A DNA stretch of 64,000 nt from Cavenderia fasciculata (GCF_000203815.1 NW_004457639.1:868001-932000); one strand, 5' to 3'; shown: positions 1 to 10,563, numbered from the stretch's first letter. Numbers and translations are program-made. Notes: a model not told the origin generated them from the sequence alone.

Positions 1-2
1 CT

Positions 3-95
3 AGTATAAATAGTAGTGTTAGTAGTAGTAATGAAAATAATTGTATCGATAGTAGTAATAATAATAGTAATGTCAATTTGGACCAACCATCTTCC

Positions 96-146
<51 letters not shown>

Positions 147-275
147 GATATTATTCCAAATGTTAATAATAATATACCAAATAGTAATAGTAATAATAAT
201 AATAATAATAATAATGTACCAATAGTTGAAACCAATATCCGAAGAGATGAAGATGATGGTGATCACAATGTTTAA
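3..275 (+). CDS. C-terminal end of an Asn/Ser-rich protein (5' partial)
   Basis: The frame is open from the window edge and ends ...DEDDGDHNV followed by TAA. About 90 codons are visible and nearly all are Ser or Asn, with two AAT-repeat runs coding poly-Asn, then a short acidic tail. No domain can be seen, so no function can be given. Poly-Asn tails are common in dictyostelid proteins. The reading frame, the absence of stops and the change of composition after the TAA support coding. A GATA microsatellite follows at about 292-320. Confidence 0.6.
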
Positions 276-551
276 TTAATTAAAAATATTCATAGATAGA
301 TAGATAGATAGATAGATAATATAATAAATTATCGATCTGTCATCACCACTATGATCGATCAAACAAAGAGGAATTGATTTCCATTCCATTCCGCTCAACG
401 TTTATTCAATACACCACAAATTTGATTTAATTAATTCTTTTTGTTTTTTATTGCATCGTCACACCCCCATTATGCATTCTTATTTCGCATTGAAACATTG
501 TCTACATACATACATACATACATATATTTCAAGTCTTATTTATATATAAAC

Positions 552-1244
552 ATGTCTTCAAGGACTTACATCTCACGTATGATACTTGTAGCATGCTTGC
601 TTACAACAACACCGCGTTATACTAACATCATACAATTTTTTTAGAGGATGGGTCAGTTGGGAACAAGAATACAAGTATTTGGAGAGTATCAGCGATACCA
701 GAATTCTTTTGGTACCTACTTAATCAAATCACTTGTTTGTAAGTACCACACTACTACTTTTATTAAAGTTATCAAGAACATTACATTGATTGATTAATTA
801 ACCATTTCCTATATCATTACATCTATATTAGCTTTCACACTTTAGTTTCAGTAGGTTCATCTTTTTACACAGATAGAGAGAGAGATAGATAAAGAGAGTA
901 GAATAGAATAGAATATACTAACAATGTTACATTATAAGGACCCAGCAACAGATAAATACAAGAAAACAGGTAGATCTCATTCCGGTGGCGGAGGAGGTGG
1001 TGGATATGGTGGAGGTGGAGGTGGAGGTGGTGGAAACCATAGAGCTGGAGGATTTGGCAGAGTAGCTACAATGCAAAATGTTTGTATGTATCATAAACAT
1101 AAACGTAGTGCTTGGTTGAAAAGATAAAACAACAATCAACAAAAATGGATCCTATTTATTTATTTATTATTCATTATTAATTATTTTTAATCTATATTTA
1201 TTATAGCAAATTGTGATCTTCCACAAGGAGGGTGATCTAGATAA
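552..1244 (+). CDS. selK: Selenoprotein K (Sec encoded by TGA at 1233-1235)
   Basis: Five exons: 552-576, 645-738, 832-850, 939-1083, 1207-1244, giving 106 residues with Sec at 104. The N-terminus reads TYISQDG. It is followed by SIWRVSAIPEFFWYLLNQ then CFFHTL, which aligns with human SelK SPWRLSLITDFFWG and FFKTL (family knowledge, from memory). A Gly-rich basic stretch follows, then GG-U-SR and TAA, matching the family ending GG-U-GR. SelK is a small single-pass ER membrane protein linked to ER-associated degradation and to DHHC6 palmitoylation. The exon sum is 321 bases, in frame throughout, and all splice sites are GT-AG. A SECIS hairpin lies 340 bases downstream. Ordinary gene prediction would end at the TGA or keep only the 67-codon ORF in exon 4. 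The family assignment is strong; Sec insertion is inferred from the TGA context plus the SECIS. Confidence 0.88.
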
Positions 1245-1576
1245 ATGCATTTAAATCCAATCTAAATGTGTACCTCTGTTACATTCTTTTTTTTTTTTTC
1301 AAGAAGAACTGGTATGGATGGACGGACGATAAATCGATTGAAATCATTCACACTCTACTACCAGCAATTCTACAAGTAGACGCACAGCACCAATTTAAAT
1401 TATTCTTAAATTGGTTATTTTATTGTTGGAAAAAAAAGAAATGGTTAAATAGTTTCACAAAGAGGTAGATTTAAATGCATTAATATCCTTTGGAAACATT
1501 CAATTTGGGGAATGGTTGATGTAACGAAATATGTATTGTACAAAAAGTATTTATTGTATAAACAATATATTATATT

Positions 1577-1646
1577 ATTGTTGTGATGACTGGAACTACC
1601 CTAACCTTTGATCAAGGAGGTAGTTTCATGAAAAATGGTCAACAAT
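1577..1646 (+). promoter_or_regulatory. SECIS element of the selenoprotein K gene (type II)
   Basis: Basal helix ATTGTTG (1577-1583) pairs perfectly with CAACAAT (1640-1646). The 5' quartet TGAC (1587-1590) faces TGAA (1629-1632), giving the tandem G.A/A.G core. A 10-bp helix TGGAACTACC (1591-1600) pairs with GGTAGTTTCA (1619-1628) with one G.U. The unpaired AA is at 1603-1604. A small extra stem CCTT/AAGG (1605-1608, 1614-1617) closes a 5-base loop, which makes it form II. All SECIS hallmarks are present in the right order and on the right strand, in the 3' UTR of the only TGA-interrupted gene here. Confidence 0.85.
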
Positions 1647-1684
1647 TCCCTTTTTTGATATTTCCAATTAATCAATTATTACAA

Positions 1685-1752
1685 ATCAAATAAAATGTAT
1701 ATAAAATATAAATATAAAATAATCCCTGGTTTGATTTGGTTTGATTTACAAG
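1685..1752 (+). repeat. Direct repeat, upstream copy, flanking the broken cathepsin gene
   Basis: The sequence AAATAAAATGTA...TAAAATAATCCCTG followed by TTGATTTGGTTTGAT recurs, slightly shortened, at about 3208-3250 just after the cathepsin pseudogene. Identity across the shared blocks is high by eye. The simplest reading is a segmental duplication of 3' flanking DNA of the protease gene. Confidence 0.55.
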
Positions 1753-1901
1753 TCAGAAGATTCGAACTATAATTGGTTAGGAAATCTCGATCCCGGAATT
1801 GTTCCTTTTTTTTGGAATTCTGAGGGAGGAAGAAGAGACACTTTCAAATTCATCAGCTCTTGTTATTCTTTTACTGTTTATTTTAACTAGTAACGAAAAA
1901 G

Positions 1902-3085
1902 ATGAAGTCACTCGTCGTTGCTATAACTATTCTCTTCTTTGTAGCTTTGACTTCTTCAATAAATCTTTCTCCTGAAGGTATATAAATATTTAAATATATA
2001 ATCAAACAGATCGTACCTGACATCTGACATGATGATCAATCTATAGTCATAGAACTATCAAATTGAACATCTGAAATAGTTAACTACTTTTTTCAATGTT
2101 CCCAAAAAACTAACCAACTTGTATAAATTTTCTTTTTCTATTTGCCTCACTACTTTTATAGAAATTCAATTCCAGGATTTCCAAGCCAAGTATAACAAAA
2201 CCTATACTCCAATGAATTTGGTTCAAAGTTGGTAACTTTCACGGACAACTTGATCAGAATTGCAGCTCTCAATACCATCGCTCTTGCCTCTGGCTCTAAT
2301 ACCATATTTGCTGTCAACCAATTTGCTGATCTCACTGCCCAAGAGTTCCATCAGATCTACTTGATGAACAATGTCCCAACCTCTATCCCAGATAATGCCC
2401 CAGTGTCTACTCTCTCCTCTGACCATATCCTTTCTCACCTTTCACCGGGAATTGATTGGAGAACCATGGGTGCTGTCGCCTCAGTCAAAACCCAAGGTCA
2501 GTGTAGTTCTAGTTGGGCATTCTCTGCCATAGGAAACATCGAAGGGCAATTCTTATCAAACAATCAACTCGTTGATCTCTCTGAACAGAACCTGCTCGAC
2601 TGTGATCATCAATGCAAGATCATCGACAGCGGTGGTATTACTAATGAACGAGATTACCTTACAAGGCTATAGCTGGCAAAAAGAGTTCAACGCATCCCAA
2701 CCTGGAGTCAAAATTTCCGGCTGGGTAATGCTTGGCACCAACGAAACCGAAATAGCTGCCTCCGTGGATGTACATACAAAAGTGGTATTTTCGACTTACC
2801 ATGCAACGATAATGACCTCAACCATGCTAGCCTTTTAATCGGGTACGGATCACAGCCCAACATATTAGGTCTAGGTAAAAAGCCATACTGGATCATAAAG
2901 AACTCCTGGGGTCCTGATTGGGTATGTATAACTCTACCTTAATTTCTTTTGAAAACAAACAAAAAACTAACGACTCTATCTTTATTAATAATCAAAAGGG
3001 AGAGAAAGGTATCATGAAGATCGCCCGTGGTGTTGGCAAATGTGGTTTAAACCAATTAGTCTCTACATCTTATGTGGTTTCATAG
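1902..3085 (+). pseudogene. Decayed papain-family cysteine protease (cathepsin) gene
   Basis: The start encodes a good signal peptide (MKSLVVAITILFFVALTSS). An intron (1978-2161) follows, then a pro-region with QFQDFQAKYNKTY and NQFADLTAQEF. The mature part has [45 protein letters not shown] (catalytic His region) and [13 protein letters not shown] (Asn region). The last intron is at 2921-2997 and the frame ends LVSTSYVVS-TAG. The gene is broken: the frame shifts near 2225 in the pro-region and again after the DCD region near 2640, and part of the middle is missing. The catalytic Cys of the usual QGQCGSCW motif is Ser here. The parent would have been a lysosomal or secreted endopeptidase of the cathepsin F/L-like group. 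Similar repeats lie on both sides. Confidence 0.8.
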
Positions 3086-3207
3086 GAACAATTAGATTAC
3101 ATAAAAGTAAATAAATCATATATTTCAACTACACTGAACCATTTTAAAGATAATCGATTTATATTTTTCCAACCGGATATTAAATGACCGCCCATATATA
3201 TCACTTT

Positions 3208-3253
3208 CAAATAAAATGTAAAATAATCCCTGTTTAATTTGGTTTGATAAATG
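3208..3253 (+). repeat. Direct repeat, downstream copy, flanking the broken cathepsin gene
   Basis: It shares CAAATAAAATGTA, TAAAATAATCCCTG and TTTGGTTTGAT with the block at 1685-1752. Both lie outside coding DNA, one before and one after the protease pseudogene. Confidence 0.5.
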
Positions 3254-3360
3254 TATACATGTCTGTTGTTATTTCCTGTTTTGTTTTGTTTCGATTTCTT
3301 TTTTATTATTTGGTTGGGGGAAAAAATATTATATTATATATTATTATGGAACAAAAATGA

Positions 3361-4068
3361 TTATTGTTCCTCGAGTGCTAATGAAAATACAGATTCAGAT
3401 TGATCACTTTGATTACTAATATCATTTGGATCACCAAATTGTGATGAATAATAATTCTTTTAAAAATAAATATAGAAAATAAGTAAAATTGGAATTGGAC
3501 TATTAATAATATTAATAATAATTAATTATTTACCAATAAAGTAACCTTGTAATGAGTCATTAATGCTGTTTTGCCTTGAAAATGTGGAGCTGTCATATTC
3601 CGATAATATTCAAAGCCAATGGTAGCCGTCGCCTTCTTGTCATACTTTTTTAAGATCTTTCTCATTCCATCTTGGTTTAATTGAATGAATGCCAATGATC
3701 CTTCTACCTCTTTACAAGTATTCATGATTTGTGCTGCATCTGGTGACTAAACAAATAAACATATTGTGTGTCAATAAGATACAAAAATTCGATTTAAATC
3801 TAAATCTAAATCTACATACATTTCCTAATAACTTTACTTTGTTACCAATAGATTTCTCTCTATCAGACATAAACTTTTCAATCTTTTGAAATTCTTGCCA
3901 CAGTGAACGAAGAAAGACTGTACCTCTATCGGATCTATGGAGTCCACGAGCTTGAAGAGCTTTATCGTCACACAACTCTAACAAAAGCTTCTTCATCTCT
4001 TTATAATCTAAATAATGTTCTTGCCATTCTTCTTCTCTATTATTCTTTAAGTACTTTCCAAATTTCAT
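3361..4068 (-). CDS. SPX-domain protein
   Basis: Three exons on the minus strand: 4068-3820, 3746-3534, 3456-3361, giving 185 residues. The N-terminus MKFGKYLKNN...EWQEHYLDYKEMKKLL is the SPX helix hairpin with its lysine cluster. The next exons give SLAFIQLNQDGMRKILKKYDKK, the third conserved SPX helix (IQLNxxGFRKILKKxDK in the family). SPX domains bind inositol pyrophosphates and sense phosphate status. This protein is an SPX domain with a short acidic tail (ALEEQ end) and no EXS, RING or VTC domain, so it resembles stand-alone SPX regulators rather than the XPR1 exporter. Splice sites are canonical and phases match exactly. The family is sure; the target is unknown. Confidence 0.88.
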
Positions 4069-4666
4069 TCTCTAAACCAAAAGTAGGAGGTGGAGGAGGA
4101 GCTAGTAAAGGGAGTTGCTTAACGAGGTTGTGTTGTATTCTTTTCTTTTTAGTTGAAAAGAACAAGAAATAAAAGAAGAAGAAGAAGGTTTACTCTTTAA
4201 AAAATCTATAAACTTTTTACTATTACTACTCTAAACAATAAGAATAATAACTACTGTAGTTACAACTTATTATCGTACTTGTTTTAATAAATAAATAAAT
4301 AGAGTCGCGCGAGAGAGATATTAATAAATTAGTCAGTGTCAAAAGAGGCAAAGAGCCGACGAACCCTTTTACGTTGTTTTGGGAAATTTGCAAACGCCCC
4401 ATTATTTTGGTTGGTCTTCAATACCGAGATTTGGAAAGTTTGTGTAGATTTCAAATAAATATTATTATTATTTAATAATTATTTATTTGATTTAAATTAT
4501 TATTATTATATTATTATATTTTGATTGTATTAAATTATTATTTTTTATACCATTTGTATAAGAACATAGATAAAGTTTGTAAATACAATTTAATTTTGTT
4601 GTTGTGTTGTTGTTTTGGTTTGGTTATTATCATTATCATTATTATTACTATTATTATTATTTAGAT
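4069..4666. other. Spacer between two minus-strand genes
   Basis: AT-rich sequence with an ATT-repeat patch near 4460-4530 and polypurine/polypyrimidine tracts. It holds the promoter side of the SPX gene and the 3' flank of the GTPase-LRR gene. I see no gene in it. Confidence 0.6.
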
Positions 4667-7503
4667 TTAAGGTAAAAGAGTCATAGTTTTTGATGAAATA
4701 CCCTTATTTCCTTGTAAATGTAATTTAGTTAGTGTAGTATTAACTTCCATTGCTTTCAAAAGGAATAATGCTCCTTCTTCTTCAATGGAATTATTTGAAA
4801 GATCCAATACCTCCATGGTCTTGTTGGATTGCAACATTTGAGAAATCGATTGAGCATTTGAATTCTTTAATCCATTGTTTGATAATCCAAGTGTTACCAA
4901 TTCAGTATTGAATGATAAAGATTGTGATATTAGATTAGTAGTACTACATAAATCATTTGAATTTAATATCAATGTTTGTAATTTTAATGATGGTTTAATA
5001 AATTCTAAAAAAAAAGAAAAATAAATATGAATAAATAATTATACTTTTTTCCTTTTTCTTTTTCTTTTTCTATTTTGTTTTACCAATTAAAAGATTTTTA
5101 TGTTTTGAAGAACCAATATTATTATTTGAAAGATCCAAGTGAATGATTGAAGTAGAGTTTGAAATTGCATTGAATAGATCTATCAATACTTTGGCGTCTA
5201 GTAGATCAAATTGGTTAAATGAAAGGTCTAGCTTTGTAATGGATCCATTCCAATCCAATGCCTTTGAAATTGCCATGATTTGTCTCTCGTCTTTTAATAG
5301 TTTTGATAGATCCAACTTGTCAAATGATGTTTGTGTCGAAGTTGTATTGGTAATTTGGTATTCTATCAATGGATCAATTTCCTTTTGATTCATCCTAAGG
5401 TATTCTTTAACTGTATATAAAAAATCATTTCTATCTCCTCCTTTTGTTCCTTCAACTAGAAATAAATAAATAAATAAAAAATAAAATATTATTAATACTC
5501 TATACTTTTTCTTTGTTCTTTTTTTTCATTTTTGTTTCATACTAATTGGAACATTTGCAGAACAAATAGTTTTAAAAGTTTTTACAAGATGATCTCTATA
5601 TTCACAAATGAAAACCATATCATATCTTTCGGGTTGAGAGAGGATAGGAGATGAATTTGGTGAAGTCAATCTTTTGATTTCCATTCTCTTTGGGTGATAT
5701 TTATCAATGACCAAACAAAAGTGACCTTTGTATTCAGAGGGTGGTGGATTCGGTTGGTTAAACTCACCTGATCCGGTGGCGCTGCTGCCAGCCGAATATG
5801 ATCCATCGTAGGATGTCTGTGAACTGTTTGGTGATGGTTGTTGTGGTGGTTGTGGTGGTGGTTGTTGATCGGTTGAAACTGACAATGATGAAGTGGATGA
5901 TGATAGAGATGATGCTGCTGCTGATGTCGACTCTTTAAATTGAATGGTTCGTTTTGAAAGGAATTTGTTGAAAATGTTGCCATTTGTCTCTTCGATTATG
6001 ATTTTGAGTACATCCAGCTTAAGGACGACCATCAATGGCAAATCAGAGTTTGCGTTTGGTTTAAACGACCGTTCAACACATGAATACATATTGTTTTTAA
6101 TCAATGACATGTCGCGAGACGTGAGGATGGAAAGTGAGTCCACGTCGGTATGCGATGTCTTTCTACCACCCATCATCGTCGAAGTGTACAGTTTTTCAAT
6201 TTGATGATTATTTTTAAGTGCATTGACCATTGTAATTATGTGCCGCGATATCATATGGAATGGTTCATGAATATTATATCCTGTTCTCGCCGATATCTCA
6301 CACCAACATCCAATCTCTGCTTCTGAACATGCCATTGATATTTTAACATCTGATACTGCTCTTTGTGTTGATAAATCGGCTAAACCAAAAGAAAAATAAA
6401 ATTAATAAATATTTTCTATTTTCTTTTCTCTTTTCTCTTTTCTTTTGTTTCTTTTTTCTTACCTTTATTTGCAACCAATAAGAAAAATGTACCTTCTGGA
6501 ACCATTTTCTTTGTTTTTGAAATAGTAGAGATTGCTTTATAAAATGAATCGATCGATCCAAGTTCAAACATTACAATGATACAATTACAATTTTTAAGAT
6601 AGAATGGTAGTAATCCAGACAATCTTGGATGACCTCCAGTATCCCAAATCTCCAATGACAATGATAATGTATTGTAATGAATCTCGTGTAATGTTCTAAT
6701 TGCACCAATCGTAGTTGTCTCTTCTGGATCAAATTCTCCAGATGAAAATCTTCTCATAAATGATGTTTTACCAACTCCTACAAATAAATAAATAAATAAG
6801 AAAGAAATGTGTGAATAAGAGTTGATTATATATATATCAAGTGTACATTGATTGACATACCATTTGAACCCAATATGACACATTTAATAAATGAACTATA
6901 TCTTCCTTTTTCAATGATTTGTAATGATTTCAACATTACACTTAGTTCAGAGTTATTCTTGTCTAATGTATTACTAATTGATGTATTTGTATAATCACCA
7001 TTACTACCTGTTGTCGTTGATGATGATGATGAGGAAGACGATTTACCATTTGCAGCACTACTTCCACTTGAACCAGGTTCAGCTAGACTTTGTGATTTTG
7101 TCTTTATATTGTTAATATTAGGTGTTGGTTGAGGTTGTTGTTGAGTTGGTGGAACTTGAGTTGAAGATGGTTGTTGAGGTTCGGGTAATTCATTGGTTGA
7201 AGAATTGATACTATATGTTGACTCGTCGTCTGTCATGATTTCTGCATCTTCACTCATTGATAGTTGATTGGTATTGGTATTGTGGAGTTCTGTAATATTA
7301 TCGGTTGCATTTGGTGTCGATGGTGTAGAATGATGATTATGATGATGATGATGATTATCCTTATTAGCTACACCTTTGTGAATTGATGACAGAGGAGGAG
7401 TAGATTTCGATCTGACCTTGTTATGAATATGAACGTCATTTCCAATGACCGATTCATCATTTATAATATCCAACCTCTTTGATTTACTTTCTTCATTTCC
7501 CAT
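4667..7503 (-). CDS. Ras-like GTPase domain fused to leucine-rich repeats, likely N-myristoylated
   Basis: Five exons: 7503-6861, 6777-6463, 6379-5543, 5455-5084, 5004-4667; 834 residues. The N-terminus MGNEESKSKR fits an N-myristoylation signal (Gly2, Ser6). A low-complexity His/Ser/Pro/Gln region of about 190 residues follows. The G domain has P-loop LGSNGVGKTSF (split by an intron), switch-I Thr in ETTTIGA, G3 WDTGGHPRL, G4 VANKAD (split by an intron) and G5 EISAR. A Ser/Pro/Gln-rich insert lies after it, and the C-terminal 230 residues carry ribonuclease-inhibitor-type LRRs (KLDLSFNQF, HLDLSNNNIG, VLDLSNNSIEEEGA). The DTGG in place of DTAG is unusual. A GTPase with its own LRR scaffold suggests a membrane-bound signalling switch; no COR domain is seen, so it is not a typical Roco protein. 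Partner and pathway are unknown. Confidence 0.85.
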
Positions 7504-8445
7504 TATTATTATTATTATTATTATAATACAATTGTATATAATACTACAACAAATACTATTATTATTATTATTATTAACTTTTTCTTGCTCTATTACTATC
7601 TCTTTTCTTTTTAAAAGTCGCAGTGGTAGTAGAAAGGAAAGAATTGAGTAATGAGGAATGAGGAATGAGGAGGAAGATGATACTACACAATCTATTGTTC
7701 TATCTATCTATATATCTAATTATATATGTATAATATATTGCACAAACAAAAGGAAGGATGATACGATATATAAATATTAATATCAAGAAATGGTCTCTTT
7801 GTTGGGTGACTTTTTTTTGAATGAATGAACTCTGCTCCAGCCTAAATAAAATCTATTTTTTAATCTCTTAATTTGCTGGGACGAACATAAAACTTTCGAT
7901 GTAATTATCTTACATATACAAACACAAATAAATAAATAAATAAAAAGATAGATGATGATGGTAATAGTAATACTAAGTAAGTATTGTTTTTTTAAAATTA
8001 GAGGTGTGTTGAGTGAGGTGGGGTGTGAGGGGGTGTTTGTTTGTTTGTTGCTGGTCAAACTAAAATTAAACTAGCACTAGACTGTTTTCTCGTCTTGAAA
8101 CAAAGAAAGAAATGGGTATATTTAGTTGACCTGTTTGTATGGGACTTTTCTAAAGCATCTTCTTCTCGTGCACAGGATACTTCCTTGTCTGTTTGTATTT
8201 TTGTTTGTGGCCCAATGAACAGAAAATGCTTTGGAAGATGGCTTCAAAAAAAACAAAAGAGATCGGCTTCACGAGAAGTGTGAGAAGTGTGGATCTTTAT
8301 GTTTATCTCTTTTTTTTTTGTATTGACTCTCCCAAGGGTGTTTGATTTGTTTGGTTGTTAGTAGCAAAAATAGAGAGCACTATTTGTTGGTACAAGTTTA
8401 TAAACGAGCTACAAAGTAGTCCTAGGACTAGTGTTGACGTAATCA
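7504..8445. other. Divergent intergenic region holding repeat copy A
   Basis: It lies between the start of the minus-strand GTPase-LRR gene and the start of the plus-strand F-box/LRR gene, so it should hold two promoters. Most of 7872-8375 is a duplicate of the ABCG gene upstream region (see repeat entries). The rest is simple AT-rich DNA and a TATC patch. No gene is seen. Confidence 0.7.
7872..8375 (+). repeat. Duplicated promoter block, copy A (upstream of the F-box/LRR gene)
   Basis: Block 1 (7872-7974; TTTGCTGGGACGAACATAAA to GGTAATAGTAATAC) and block 2 (about 8177-8370; ATACTTCCTTGTCTGTTTG to GGTTGTTAGTAGCAA) match 10253-10539. Block 2 differs at only about four positions in 190. About 200 bases (7975-8176) sit between the blocks here and are absent from copy B. 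The orientation is the same, and each copy lies just upstream of a plus-strand start codon. Confidence 0.9.
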
Positions 8446-10104
8446 ATGTCTACGAGCTCTACGCTATCACCATTTATACAGGCCATAGTCGTTAAATATT
8501 ACGTTCAATCGATTCAATCATCTAAAAGATTTATCGATAAAAAGTCAAGAGAAAAGACAGCTATTAATGCCGAGCTAAAAGAAAGAGAAAAGAGAAAGCA
8601 TTGCTCTCAAAAAGACAAGAGAATGCGACCGATATCGGGACGAAAGCGACGGTACTTGTTGGAGAGAGGTGAGCCCTATCCAAAACATAGACCCTATGTT
8701 GATCACAGAGAACTGATCAACATTGCGTTGGTATCAAGGTGGTGGTTGCAAGTGGTACGACATACAAGAACAAAGATCAATGTACTCGGTTTCTTGCAAG
8801 AGGATCTATTTCGACGATTCAAATCACAGTACTCTGTGTATGATTCGAATTTGATCGAAACTTTAAATTGGAAGCTGTCAAATGACCTTGGCATCGACAA
8901 TGACCTCTTTAATTATAAGCAAATGGTCGTACTGCTTCCACAACTAAAGACATTGAACCTTGTGTGCAAAGGAATCTATTCGTCCATCTTTGACGGGGTT
9001 CGCCAAATCACACGTGATTACCCCGCACACATCACTGTCAACTTTGAGCAGCAGTTGGATGAAGAAGGACCGTTTGATTGGCCATCCGACGCAAACATTC
9101 GTACCGACACTTGCGTACTCGAGATTGGCAATTATCGATACATAGACGATCTCTTTACCGAAGGTGGATTGGTCACCGATAGGTTTGTGCAATTTCTCAA
9201 TGACATCAAGCCACAATACCTCAACATGCATTTTGGTGAGAGAAATGCGCATGTCTCTTACCTCGAAATATTGAAACAAATCAAAGACACTCGCCACCTC
9301 AATATTGGTCACGACTATGTTGACCCTAGCGAATTAAAACAGTTGGTTGCCTCCCCATATAAACTAGAGTCTCTAAGAATTGAAGTGCCAATGTGTTGTT
9401 TTGGTGGTGATGACGATGATGATGATGATGATGGTTCCGGCTTTTATTATCCATGTTATGATCACCATTCTTTAGACATTTTTCAGGGTACTGATTGGAG
9501 TGAATTTTGTCACAATCTATCCAATAATACAACCTTGAAAAGATTGGCGATGGTTAATCAGTGTGATGTTGATACTCGAACTTTCAATCGACTCGGGGCT
9601 GTTTGGAGAGACAGTCCAAATCAAGTCAAGATTGAATTTCTAGAGTTGGAAAGATTTTCCATTTCCTCGCAATTGTTTGATGACCTCTGTCACAACCGAT
9701 ACATCACCACATTGATATTGACAGAGTCGACTTTGGAATATTCGCTGATGCCATCATTTTCAAATATGTTGTCCATCAACAACACCATCAAGACCCTTTC
9801 AATCGCTGCCAATCGAATAGGTTCAACCGGATGCAAAGATCTGGCAATGGCATTCAAGGCAAACAAATCAATCACAGTGTTGGACATTACTGAAAACGAG
9901 TTTGAAAACGATGTAATAGACGAGCTGTTTACGTCGTTGTTGGTAAATGATACCGTTGAATATTTGGTACTTGATCAAAAAAACTGTACACCAGACCACC
10001 CATACTTTACTCTATCAAAATCTCTAAAGCAATACTTTTATATGAATACTCATTATTCTCCTCCAAACTTTTCCATTGATGGTTTGGGGAAAAAACGAGG
10101 GTAA
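8446..10104 (+). CDS. F-box-like / leucine-rich repeat protein
   Basis: A single exon of 552 codons. The N-terminal 60 residues are basic. Then comes ELINIALVSRWWLQVV, which resembles the end of an F-box (LxxLALVCKxWxxxV). The rest has weak LRR-like repeats; the best is near residues 440-500 (IKTLSIAANRIGSTGCKDLAMAF, then VLDITENEF). An Asp-run loop (GGDDDDDDDDG) interrupts the middle. F-box/LRR proteins usually act as substrate adaptors of SCF ubiquitin ligases, but the F-box is only partly recognisable, so that role is inferred. The gene sits between two copies of one promoter-like block, so it was probably inserted there or carried its own copy by duplication. A broken relative lies at about 15459-16551 (shared ...NLARVSKKWFQLV region). 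Confidence 0.75.
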   Translation: MSTSSTLSPFIQAIVVKYYVQSIQSSKRFIDKKSREKTAINAELKEREKRKHCSQKDKRMRPISGRKRRYLLERGEPYPKHRPYVDHRELINIALVSRWWLQVVRHTRTKINVLGFLQEDLFRRFKSQYSVYDSNLIETLNWKLSNDLGIDNDLFNYKQMVVLLPQLKTLNLVCKGIYSSIFDGVRQITRDYPAHITVNFEQQLDEEGPFDWPSDANIRTDTCVLEIGNYRYIDDLFTEGGLVTDRFVQFLNDIKPQYLNMHFGERNAHVSYLEILKQIKDTRHLNIGHDYVDPSELKQLVASPYKLESLRIEVPMCCFGGDDDDDDDDGSGFYYPCYDHHSLDIFQGTDWSEFCHNLSNNTTLKRLAMVNQCDVDTRTFNRLGAVWRDSPNQVKIEFLELERFSISSQLFDDLCHNRYITTLILTESTLEYSLMPSFSNMLSINNTIKTLSIAANRIGSTGCKDLAMAFKANKSITVLDITENEFENDVIDELFTSLLVNDTVEYLVLDQKNCTPDHPYFTLSKSLKQYFYMNTHYSPPNFSIDGLGKKRG

Positions 10105-10252
10105 AATTTACATCAGATCTGAACAAATAAACCATTTCTTTTCTTTTCAAACTCAGAGATCCATCAGAAGACGGTAAATTTATCTTTTGGATGATATCCT
10201 ATTTATAGATGTATATATTTGATTAATAACTAATATTTTGTTGTTGTTGTTG

Positions 10253-10539
10253 TTTGCTGGGACGAACATAAAAACTTTCGATGTAATTATCTTACATATA
10301 CAAACACAAATAAAAAGATAAATAAAAAGATAGGTGATGATGGTAATAATACTTCCTTGTCTGTTTGTATTTTTGTTTGTGGCCCAATGAACAGAAAATG
10401 CTTTGGAAGATGGCTTCAAAAAAAACAAAAGAGATCGGCTTCACTAGAAGTGTGACAAGTGTGGATCTTTATGTTTATCTCTTTTTTTTTTGTATAGACT
10501 CTCCCAAGGGTGTTTGATTTGTTTGGTTGTTAGTAGCAA
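10253..10539 (+). repeat. Duplicated promoter block, copy B (upstream of the ABCG gene)
   Basis: It contains blocks 1 and 2 joined directly, without the 200-base segment of copy A. It ends about 45 bases before the ABCG start codon. The near identity to copy A points to a recent duplication or gene conversion. Confidence 0.9.
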
Positions 10540-10563
10540 TAATAATAATACAGGCAACTTAAG

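Noticed and set aside
1750-1800. GATTCGAAC, a possible tRNA B-box on the minus strand
   Set aside because: The flanking bases do not form a T-stem and no cloverleaf could be drawn; the similar motif at 13241 fails in the same way.
7783-8058. Minus-strand frame with YLFIYLFICVCICKIITSK, shared with one at 10180-10428
   Set aside because: Both arise from the duplicated promoter block and AT repeats; nothing suggests translation.
10180-10428. Second frame of the same pair
   Set aside because: Same reason: a shadow of repeat copy B.
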